Assembly (NCBI GenBank): GCA_951799425.1
Contig: OX637399.1
Coordinates: 36,305,701-36,369,700 of the forward strand
Length of the DNA stretch: 64,000 bases
Direction of reading: 5' to 3'
Source of the DNA: Ilex aquifolium
Taxonomy: Eukaryota > Streptophyta > Magnoliopsida > Aquifoliales > Aquifoliaceae
The notes beneath the pieces were generated by a model, which was not told where the DNA came from, searched no databases, and saw only the letters and a list, made by a program, of their open reading frames with translations. This document shows positions 54,043 to 64,000 of the stretch, piece by piece. The position numbers were made by a program, and so were the translations under genes. Each line of letters starts with the position of its first letter. The stretch's first letter is position 1.

Positions 54043-57000
54043 GTCCATGCTAGAGGATTTTTCATGACTTTTGATGTGAATGAAATGGTTAGGGATTGAA
54101 GAATTCTTTACAATTCCGCAAGAATCATCTTAATCAGAGACCGGAGCAAAAAGTTATGTCAGAAATACTGAAGATTGGGAAATTACTTTTTTTTGCCTTG
54201 TGGAGGGGAATGTCCAACTATACCAAACTTCCATCACAATTTCGAACTTGTTAGAAGATGAATCACCAATTTTGATCTGAATATATTTGTTAGGGTTTCA
54301 AGTTCTCTTTGCAATGCCGTAAGTATTAGCTCAATCCGAGTTCGGGAGAAAGAGTTATGTCGGATATAATATTTCATTTTAAAGGAGGACTACTTGTTAC
54401 ACAAAACTTGCGTTACAATAGAGTCCATGCTAGAGGATTTTTCATGACTTTTGATGTGAATAAAATGGTTAGGGATTGAAGAATTCTTTACAATGCCGCA
54501 AGAATCATCTTAATCAGAGACCGGAGCAAAAAGTTATGTCAGAAATACTGAAGATTGGGAAATTACTTTTTTTTGCCTTGTGGAGGGGAATGTCCAACTA
54601 TACCAAACTTCCATCACAATTTCGAACTTGTTTGAAGATGAATCACCAATTTTGATCTCAATATATTGGTTTGGGTTTCAAGTTCTCTTTGCAATGCCGC
54701 AAGAATTAGCTCAATCCGAGTTCGGGAGAAAGAGTTATGTCGGATATAATATTTCATTTTAAAGGAGGACTACTTATTACACAAAACTTGCGTTACAATA
54801 GAGCCCATGCTAGAGGATTTTTCATGACTTTTGATGTGAATAAAATGGTTAGGGATTGAAGAATTCTTTACAATGCCGCAAGAATCATCTTAATCAGAGA
54901 CCGGAGCAAAAAGTTATGTCAGAAATACTAAAGATTGGGAAATTAGTTTTTTTTTTTCCTTGTGGAGGGGAATGGCCAACTATACCAAACTTCCATCTTC
55001 GAACTTGTTAGAAGATGAATCACCAATTTTGATCTCAATATATTGGTTAGGGTTTCAAGTTCTCATTGCAATGCCGCAAGAATTAGGTCAATCAGAGTTC
55101 GGGAGAAAAAGTTATGTCCGATATAATATTTCATTTTAAAGGAGGACTACTTATTACACAAAACTTGCATTACAATAGAGCCCATGCTAGAGGATTTTTC
55201 ATGACTTTTGACGTGAATGAAATGGTTAGGGATTGAAGAATTCTTTACAATGCCGCAAGAATCATCTTAATCAGAGACCGGAGCAAAAAGTTATGTCAGA
55301 AATACTAAAGAATGGGAAATTACTTTTTTTTTCCTTGTGGAGGGGAATGGCCAACTATACCAAACTTCCATCTTCGAACTTGTTAGAAGATGAATCACCA
55401 ATTTTGATCTCAATATATTGGTTAGGGTTTCAAGTTCTCATTGCAATGCCGCAAGAATTAGCTCAATCAGAGTTCGGGAGAAAAAGTTATGTCCGATATA
55501 ATATTTCATTTTAAAGGAGGACTACTTATTACACAAAACTTGCATTACAATAGAGCCCATGCTAGAGAATTTTTCATGACTTTTGACGTGAATGAAATGG
55601 TTAGGGATTGAAGAATTCTTTACAATGCCGCAAGAATCATCTTAATCAGAGACCGGAGCAAAAAGTTATGTCAGAAATACTAAAGAATGGGAAATTATTT
55701 TTTTTTTCCTTGTGGAGGGGAATGGCCAACTATACCAAACTTCCATCACAATTTCGAACTTGTTAGAAGATGAATCACCAATTTTGATCTCAATATATTG
55801 GTTTGGGTTTCAAGTTCTCTTTGCAATGCCGCAAGAATTAGCTCAATCCGAGTTCGGGAGAAAGAGTTATGTCGGATATAATATTTCATTTTAAAGGAGG
55901 ACTACTTGTTACACAAAACTTGCGTTACAATAGAGTCCATGCTAGAGGATTTTTCATGACTTTTGATGTGAATAAAATGGTTAGGGATTGAAGAATTCTT
56001 TACAATGCCGCAAGAATCATCTTAATCAGAGACCGGAGCAAAAAGTTATGTCAGAAATACTGAAGATTGGGAAATTACTTTTTTTTGCCTTGTGGAGGGG
56101 AATGTCCAACTATACCAAACTTCCATCACAATTTCGAACTTGTTTGAAGATGAATCACCAATTTTGATCTCAATATATTGGTTTGGGTTTCAAGTTCTCT
56201 TTGCAATGCCGCAAGAATTAGCTCAATCCGAGTTCGGGAGAAAGAGTTATGTCGGATATAATATTTCATTTTAAAGGAGGACTACTTATTACACAAAACT
56301 TGCGTTACAATAGAGCCCATGCTAGAGGATTTTTCATGACTTTTGATGTGAATAAAATGGTTAGGGATTGAAGAATTCTTTACAATGCCGCAAGAATCAT
56401 CTTAATCAGAGACCGGAGCAAAAAGTTATGTCAGAAATACTAAAGATTGGGAAATTAGTTTTTTTTTTTCCTTGTGGAGGGGAATGGCCAACTATACCAA
56501 ACTTCCATCTTCGAACTTGTTAGAAGATGAATCACCAATTTTGATCTCAATATATTGGTTAGGGTTTCAAGTTCTCATTGCAATGCCGCAAGAATTAGGT
56601 CAATCAGAGTTCGGGAGAAAAAGTTATGTCCGATATAATATTTCATTTTAAAGGAGGACTACTTATTACACAAAACTTGCATTACAATAGAGCCCATGCT
56701 AGAGGATTTTTCATGACTTTTGACGTGAATGAAATGGTTAGGGATTGAAGAATTCTTTACAATGCCGCAAGAATCATCTTAATCAGAGACCGGAGCAAAA
56801 AGTTATGTCAGAAATACTAAAGAATGGGAAATTACTTTTTTTTTCCTTGTGGAGGGGAATGGCCAACTATACCAAACTTCCATCACAATTTCGAACTTGT
56901 TAGAAGATGAATCACCAATTTTGATCTCAATATATTTGTTAGGGTTTCAAGTTCTCTTTGCAATGCCGTAAGTATTAGCTCAATCCGAGTTCGGGAGAAA

Positions 57001-59119
57001 GAGTTATGTCGGATATAATATTTCATTTTAAAGGAGGACTACTTATTACACAAAACTTGCGTTACAATAGAGTCCATGCTAGAGGATTTTTCATGACTTT
57101 TGATGTGAATGAAATGGTTAGGGATTGAAGAATTCTTTACAATTCCGCAAGAATCATCTTAATCAGAGACCGGAGCAAAAAGTTATGTCAGAAATACTGA
57201 AGATTGGGAAATTACTTTTTTTTGCCTTGTGGAGGGGAATGTCCAACTATACCAAACTTCCATCACAATTTCGAACTTGTTAGAAGATGAATCACCAATT
57301 TTGATCTCAATATATTGGTTTGGGTTTCAAGTTCTCTTTGCAATGCCGCAAGAATTAGCTCAATCTGAGTTCGGGAGAAAGAGTTATGTCGGATATAATA
57401 TTTCATTTTAAAGGAGGACTACTTATTACACAAAACTTGCGTTACAATAGAGCCCATGCTAGATGATTTTTCATGACTTTTGATGTGAATAAAATGGTTA
57501 GGGATTGAAGAATTCTTTACAATGCCGCAAGAATCATGTTAATCAGAGACCGGAGCAAAAAGTTATGTCAGAAATACTAAAGATTGGGAAATTAGTTTTT
57601 TTTTTTCCTTGTGGAGGGGAATGGCCAACTATACCAAACTTCCATCTTCGAACTTGTTAGAAGATGAATCACCAATTTTGATCTCAATATATTGGTTAGG
57701 GTTTCAAGTTCTCATTGCAATGCCGCAAGAATTAGCTCAATCAGAGTTCGGGAGAAAAAGTTATGTCCGATATAATATTTCATTTTAAAGGAGGACTACT
57801 TATTACACAAAACTTGCATTACAATAGAGCCCATGCTAGAGAATTTTTCATGACTTTTGACGTGAATGAAATGGTTAGGGATTGAAGAATTCTTTACAAT
57901 GCCGCAAGAATCATCTTAATCAGAGACCGGAGCAAAAAGTTATGTCAGAAATACTAAAGAATGGGAAATTATTTTTTTTTTCCTTGTGGAGGGGAATGGC
58001 CAACTATACCAAACTTCCATCACAATTTCGAACTTGTTAGAAGATGAATCACCAATTTTGATCTCAATATATTTGTTAGGGTTTCAAGTTCTCTTTGCAA
58101 TGCCGTAAGTATTAGCTCAATCCGAGTTCGGGAGAAAGAGTTATGTCGGATATAATATTTCATTTTAAAGGAGGACTACTTATTACACAAAACTTGCGTT
58201 ACAATAGAGTCCATGCTAGAGGATTTTTCATGACTTTTGATGTGAATGAAATGGTTAGGGATTGAAGAATTCTTTACAATTCCGCAAGAATCATCTTAAT
58301 CAGAGACCGGAGCAAAAAGTTATGTCAGAAATACTGAAGATTTGGAAATTACTTTTTTTTGCCTTGTGGAGGGGAATGTCCAACTATACCAAACTTCCAT
58401 CACAATTTCGAACTTGTTAGAAGATGAATCACCAATTTTGATCTCAATATATTGGTTTGGGTTTCAAGTTCTCTTTGCAATGCCGCAAGAATTAGCTCAA
58501 TCCGAGTTCGGGAGAAAGAGTTATGTCGGATATAATATTTCATTTTAAAGGAGGACTACTTATTACACAAAACTTGCGTTACAATAGAGCCCATGCTAGA
58601 GGATTTTTCATGACTTTTGATGTGAATAAAATGGTTAGGGATTGAAGAATTCTTTACAATGCCGCAAGAATCATCTTAATCAGAGACCGGAGCAAAAAGT
58701 TATGTCAGAAATACTAAAGATTGGGAAATTACTTTTTTTTTTCCTTGTGGAGGGGAATGGCCAACTATACCAAACTTCCATCTTCGAACTTATTAGAAGA
58801 TGAATCACCAATTTTGATCTCAATATATTGGTTAGGGTTTCAAGTTCTCATTGCAATGCCGCAAGAATTAGCTCAATCAGAGTTCGGGAGAAAAAGTTAT
58901 GTCCGATATAATATTTCATTTTAAAGGAGGACTACTTATTACACAAAACTTGCATTACAATAGAGCCCATGCTAGAGGATTTTTCATGACTTTTGATGTG
59001 AATAAAATGGTTAGGGATTGAAGAATTCTTTACAATGCCGCAAGAATCATCTTAATCAGAGACCGGAGCAAAAAGTTATGTCGGAAATACTGAAGATTGG
59101 GAAATTACTTTTTTTTTCC
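53818..59119 (+). repeat. 14-mer higher-order repeat, copy 1 (5,302 bp)
   Basis: From GTG 54,580 the class order is F D D F F D X F D X F D X X, and it restarts at 59,882. Markers shared with copy 2 include TTGTTTGAAG in F (54,580 and 56,092), ATTAGGTCAATC, AGAGAATTTT near 55,561, CAATCTGAG near 57,362 and GATTTGGAAATT near 58,340. The left boundary is TTTCTTTG (53,817 T) versus TTTCCTTG (59,119 C). Confidence 0.9.
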
Positions 59120-62100
59120 TTGTGGAGGGGAATGGCCAACTATACCAAACTTCCATCACAATTTCGAACTTGTTAGAAGATGAATCACCAATTTTGATCT
59201 CAATATATTTGTTAGGGTTTCAAGTTCTCTTTGCAATGCCGTAAGTATTAGCTCAATCCGAGTTCGGGAGAAAGAGTTATGTCGGATATAATATTTCATT
59301 TTAAAGGAGGACTACTTATTACACAAAACTTGCGTTACAATAGAGTCCATGCTAGAGGATTTTTCATGACTTTTGATGTGAATGAAATGGTTAGGGATTG
59401 AAGAATTCTTTACAATTCCGCAAGAATCATCTTAATCAGAGACCGGAGCAAAAAGTTATGTCAGAAATACTGAAGATTGGGAAATTACTTTTTTTTGCCT
59501 TGTGGAGGGGAATGTCCAACTATACCAAACTTCCATCACAATTTCGAACTTGTTAGAAGATGAATCACCAATTTTGATCTGAATATATTTGTTAGGGTTT
59601 CAAGTTCTCTTTGCAATGCCGTAAGTATTAGCTCAATCCGAGTTCGGGAGAAAGAGTTATGTCGGATATAATATTTCATTTTAAAGGAGGACTACTTGTT
59701 ACACAAAACTTGCGTTACAATAGAGTCCATGCTAGAGGATTTTTCATGACTTTTGATGTGAATAAAATGGTTAGGGATTGAAGAATTCTTTACAATGCCG
59801 CAAGAATCATCTTAATCAGAGACCGGAGCAAAAAGTTATGTCAGAAATACTGAAGATTGGGAAATTACTTTTTTTTGCCTTGTGGAGGGGAATGTCCAAC
59901 TATACCAAACTTCCATCACAATTTCGAACTTGTTTGAAGATGAATCACCAATTTTGATCTCAATATATTGGTTTGGGTTTCAAGTTCTCTTTGCAATGCC
60001 GCAAGAATTAGCTCAATCCGAGTTCGGGAGAAAGAGTTATGTCGGATATAATATTTCATTTTAAAGGAGGACTACTTATTACACAAAACTTGCGTTACAA
60101 TAGAGCCCATGCTAGAGGATTTTTCATGACTTTTGATGTGAATAAAATGGTTAGGGATTGAAGAATTCTTTACAATGCCGCAAGAATCATCTTAATCAGA
60201 GACCGGAGCAAAAAGTTATGTCAGAAATACTAAAGATTGGGAAATTAGTTTTTTTTTTTCCTTGTGGAGGGGAATGGCCAACTATACCAAACTTCCATCT
60301 TCGAACTTGTTAGAAGATGAATCACCAATTTTGATCTCAATATATTGGTTAGGGTTTCAAGTTCTCATTGCAATGCCGCAAGAATTAGGTCAATCAGAGT
60401 TCGGGAGAAAAAGTTATGTCCGATATAATATTTCATTTTAAAGGAGGACTACTTATTACACAAAACTTGCATTACAATAGAGCCCATGCTAGAGGATTTT
60501 TCATGACTTTTGACGTGAATGAAATGGTTAGGGATTGAAGAATTCTTTACAATGCCGCAAGAATCATCTTAATCAGAGACCGGAGCAAAAAGTTATGTCA
60601 GAAATACTAAAGAATGGGAAATTACTTTTTTTTTCCTTGTGGAGGGGAATGGCCAACTATACCAAACTTCCATCTTCGAACTTGTTAGAAGATGAATCAC
60701 CAATTTTGATCTCAATATATTGGTTAGGGTTTCAAGTTCTCATTGCAATGCCGCAAGAATTAGCTCAATCAGAGTTCGGGAGAAAAAGTTATGTCCGATA
60801 TAATATTTCATTTTAAAGGAGGACTACTTATTACACAAAACTTGCATTACAATAGAGCCCATGCTAGAGAATTTTTCATGACTTTTGACGTGAATGAAAT
60901 GGTTAGGGATTGAAGAATTCTTTACAATGCCGCAAGAATCATCTTAATCAGAGACCGGAGCAAAAAGTTATGTCAGAAATACTAAAGAATGGGAAATTAT
61001 TTTTTTTTTCCTTGTGGAGGGGAATGGCCAACTATACCAAACTTCCATCACAATTTCGAACTTGTTAGAAGATGAATCACCAATTTTGATCTCAATATAT
61101 TGGTTTGGGTTTCAAGTTCTCTTTGCAATGCCGCAAGAATTAGCTCAATCCGAGTTCGGGAGAAAGAGTTATGTCGGATATAATATTTCATTTTAAAGGA
61201 GGACTACTTGTTACACAAAACTTGCGTTACAATAGAGTCCATGCTAGAGGATTTTTCATGACTTTTGATGTGAATAAAATGGTTAGGGATTGAAGAATTC
61301 TTTACAATGCCGCAAGAATCATCTTAATCAGAGACCGGAGCAAAAAGTTATGTCAGAAATACTGAAGATTGGGAAATTACTTTTTTTTGCCTTGTGGAGG
61401 GGAATGTCCAACTATACCAAACTTCCATCACAATTTCGAACTTGTTTGAAGATGAATCACCAATTTTGATCTCAATATATTGGTTTGGGTTTCAAGTTCT
61501 CTTTGCAATGCCGCAAGAATTAGCTCAATCCGAGTTCGGGAGAAAGAGTTATGTCGGATATAATATTTCATTTTAAAGGAGGACTACTTATTACACAAAA
61601 CTTGCGTTACAATAGAGCCCATGCTAGAGGATTTTTCATGACTTTTGATGTGAATAAAATGGTTAGGGATTGAAGAATTCTTTACAATGCCGCAAGAATC
61701 ATCTTAATCAGAGACCGGAGCAAAAAGTTATGTCAGAAATACTAAAGATTGGGAAATTAGTTTTTTTTTTTCCTTGTGGAGGGGAATGGCCAACTATACC
61801 AAACTTCCATCTTCGAACTTGTTAGAAGATGAATCACCAATTTTGATCTCAATATATTGGTTAGGGTTTCAAGTTCTCATTGCAATGCCGCAAGAATTAG
61901 GTCAATCAGAGTTCGGGAGAAAAAGTTATGTCCGATATAATATTTCATTTTAAAGGAGGACTACTTATTACACAAAACTTGCATTACAATAGAGCCCATG
62001 CTAGAGGATTTTTCATGACTTTTGACGTGAATGAAATGGTTAGGGATTGAAGAATTCTTTACAATGCCGCAAGAATCATCTTAATCAGAGACCGGAGCAA

Positions 62101-64000
62101 AAAGTTATGTCAGAAATACTAAAGAATGGGAAATTACTTTTTTTTTCCTTGTGGAGGGGAATGGCCAACTATACCAAACTTCCATCACAATTTCGAACTT
62201 GTTAGAAGATGAATCACCAATTTTGATCTCAATATATTTGTTAGGGTTTCAAGTTCTCTTTGCAATGCCGTAAGTATTAGCTCAATCCGAGTTCGGGAGA
62301 AAGAGTTATGTCGGATATAATATTTCATTTTAAAGGAGGACTACTTATTACACAAAACTTGCGTTACAATAGAGTCCATGCTAGAGGATTTTTCATGACT
62401 TTTGATGTGAATGAAATGGTTAGGGATTGAAGAATTCTTTACAATTCCGCAAGAATCATCTTAATCAGAGACCGGAGCAAAAAGTTATGTCAGAAATACT
62501 GAAGATTGGGAAATTACTTTTTTTTGCCTTGTGGAGGGGAATGTCCAACTATACCAAACTTCCATCACAATTTCGAACTTGTTAGAAGATGAATCACCAA
62601 TTTTGATCTCAATATATTGGTTTGGGTTTCAAGTTCTCTTTGCAATGCCGCAAGAATTAGCTCAATCTGAGTTCGGGAGAAAGAGTTATGTCGGATATAA
62701 TATTTCATTTTAAAGGAGGACTACTTATTACACAAAACTTGCGTTACAATAGAGCCCATGCTAGATGATTTTTCATGACTTTTGATGTGAATAAAATGGT
62801 TAGGGATTGAAGAATTCTTTACAATGCCGCAAGAATCATGTTAATCAGAGACCGGAGCAAAAAGTTATGTCAGAAATACTAAAGATTGGGAAATTAGTTT
62901 TTTTTTTTCCTTGTGGAGGGGAATGGCCAACTATACCAAACTTCCATCTTCGAACTTGTTAGAAGATGAATCACCAATTTTGATCTCAATATATTGGTTA
63001 GGGTTTCAAGTTCTCATTGCAATGCCGCAAGAATTAGCTCAATCAGAGTTCGGGAGAAAAAGTTATGTCCGATATAATATTTCATTTTAAAGGAGGACTA
63101 CTTATTACACAAAACTTGCATTACAATAGAGCCCATGCTAGAGAATTTTTCATGACTTTTGACGTGAATGAAATGGTTAGGGATTGAAGAATTCTTTACA
63201 ATGCCGCAAGAATCATCTTAATCAGAGACCGGAGCAAAAAGTTATGTCAGAAATACTAAAGAATGGGAAATTATTTTTTTTTTCCTTGTGGAGGGGAATG
63301 GCCAACTATACCAAACTTCCATCACAATTTCGAACTTGTTAGAAGATGAATCACCAATTTTGATCTCAATATATTTGTTAGGGTTTCAAGTTCTCTTTGC
63401 AATGCCGTAAGTATTAGCTCAATCCGAGTTCGGGAGAAAGAGTTATGTCGGATATAATATTTCATTTTAAAGGAGGACTACTTATTACACAAAACTTGCG
63501 TTACAATAGAGTCCATGCTAGAGGATTTTTCATGACTTTTGATGTGAATGAAATGGTTAGGGATTGAAGAATTCTTTACAATTCCGCAAGAATCATCTTA
63601 ATCAGAGACCGGAGCAAAAAGTTATGTCAGAAATACTGAAGATTTGGAAATTACTTTTTTTTGCCTTGTGGAGGGGAATGTCCAACTATACCAAACTTCC
63701 ATCACAATTTCGAACTTGTTAGAAGATGAATCACCAATTTTGATCTCAATATATTGGTTTGGGTTTCAAGTTCTCTTTGCAATGCCGCAAGAATTAGCTC
63801 AATCCGAGTTCGGGAGAAAGAGTTATGTCGGATATAATATTTCATTTTAAAGGAGGACTACTTATTACACAAAACTTGCGTTACAATAGAGCCCATGCTA
63901 GAGGATTTTTCATGACTTTTGATGTGAATAAAATGGTTAGGGATTGAAGAATTCTTTACAATGCCGCAAGAATCATCTTAATCAGAGACCGGAGCAAAAA
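59120..64000 (+). repeat. 14-mer higher-order repeat, copy 2 (cut by the window end)
   Basis: It follows 53,818-58,698 at an offset of 5,302 up to the last base. I found no difference at any variant site I compared. The copy is cut by the window edge after 4,881 bp, so more copies may follow outside. Confidence 0.88.

Larger units (their letters stand above)
1..64000 (+). repeat. Satellite DNA array, ~380-bp monomer, ~168 copies, open at both ends
   Basis: The same unit recurs every 380 bp (375-384 bp in variants) from first to last base, always in the same orientation. The GTGGAGGGG word falls at 274, 654, 1038, 1418 and so on to about 63,668. I count 104 monomers before 39,811 and about 64 after it. 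No unique DNA, inversion or inserted element interrupts it. Both window ends lie inside a monomer, so the array continues on both sides. Such long homogeneous arrays are typical of centromeric, pericentromeric or subtelomeric heterochromatin in eukaryotes; which of these applies cannot be decided from sequence alone. This entry also covers all gene-free stretches: nothing else was found in them. Confidence 0.98.
39811..64000 (+). repeat. Domain II: F, D and X/K monomers, mostly in ~1,136-bp trimers
   Basis: Three classes alternate. D (22 monomers from 39,811) has CATCTTCGAAC, a 5-bp loss relative to CATCACAATTTCGAAC, plus CTCATTGC, CAATCAGAG and GTCCGATAT. F (22 monomers from 40,566) has ATATTGGTTTGGG and usually GGAATGTCC. 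The remaining 20 are X or K types with ATATTTG. The usual order F-D-X gives about 380+375+380 bp. None of the D or F hallmarks was seen before 39,811 except GTCCGATAT. Domain II is therefore a separately amplified subfamily of the same satellite. Confidence 0.9.

Noticed and set aside
1-64000. CRISPR array (direct repeats with regular spacing)
   Set aside because: The whole 380-bp unit is conserved. There are no short repeats separated by unique spacers and no cas genes.
1-64000. Nested LTR elements or another mobile element explaining the periodicity
   Set aside because: No terminal repeats with internal coding DNA, target-site duplications, primer-binding sites or transposase-like frames were seen. 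The array is purely tandem.
1-64000. Assignment to a named satellite family or species
   Set aside because: The AAAAAGTTATG word and the unit size recall several plant satellites, but I cannot align to a specific known family from memory with confidence.

Overview
The whole 64 kb window is one uninterrupted, head-to-tail satellite DNA array. I see no protein-coding gene, tRNA, rRNA, CRISPR array, transposon or unique sequence. About 168 monomers of roughly 380 bp run in the same orientation from base 1 to base 64,000. Both window edges cut through the repeat, so the true array is longer. This is a eukaryotic heterochromatic or centromeric-type region. A flowering plant is the most likely source: the monomer is 2 x ~180-200 bp, carries a telobox-like TTAGGGTTT, and has an AAAAAGTTATG word of a kind I recall from plant satellites. 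That assignment is an inference and I do not recognise the species or a named satellite family.

The 380-bp monomer is itself an old dimer. Subunit A (179 bp, e.g. 1-179) and subunit B (201 bp, e.g. 180-380) align along their whole length. B's excess of about 22 bp lies in one place, around a T-tract. Nearly every monomer carries one EcoRI site (GAATTC) at the A/B junction and one TTAGGGTTT near the end of B.

Two domains can be told apart by diagnostic variants. Domain I (about 1-39,810, 104 monomers) is almost strictly 380 bp per monomer. Domain II (about 39,811-64,000, about 64 monomers) mixes about 380-bp monomers with a 5-bp-deleted class (CATCTTCGAAC) and a class in which the telobox has become TTTGGGTTT. 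Neither class was seen in domain I.

Higher-order repeats (HORs) change along the array: a 13-mer of 4,940 bp (2,034-11,756, about 1.97 copies); overlapping 4-mer (1,520 bp) and 6-mer (2,280 bp) duplications (13,323-20,854); a 3-mer of 1,140 bp, six times (22,318-29,157); a 1,144-bp 3-mer carrying a 13-T allele (29,538-34,109); a 1,520-bp 4-mer, three times (34,490-39,050); 1,136-bp 3-mers in domain II; and a 14-mer of 5,302 bp (53,818 to the window end, about 1.92 copies). The kilobase-scale copies agree at the variant sites compared, which points to recent unequal exchange or local amplification.

Monomer positions below refer to the GTG of the GTGGAGGGG word in subunit B (274 in the first monomer). 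Class names are mine: S, L, X, C, F and D are defined by the variants given in the entries. All comparisons were made by eye.
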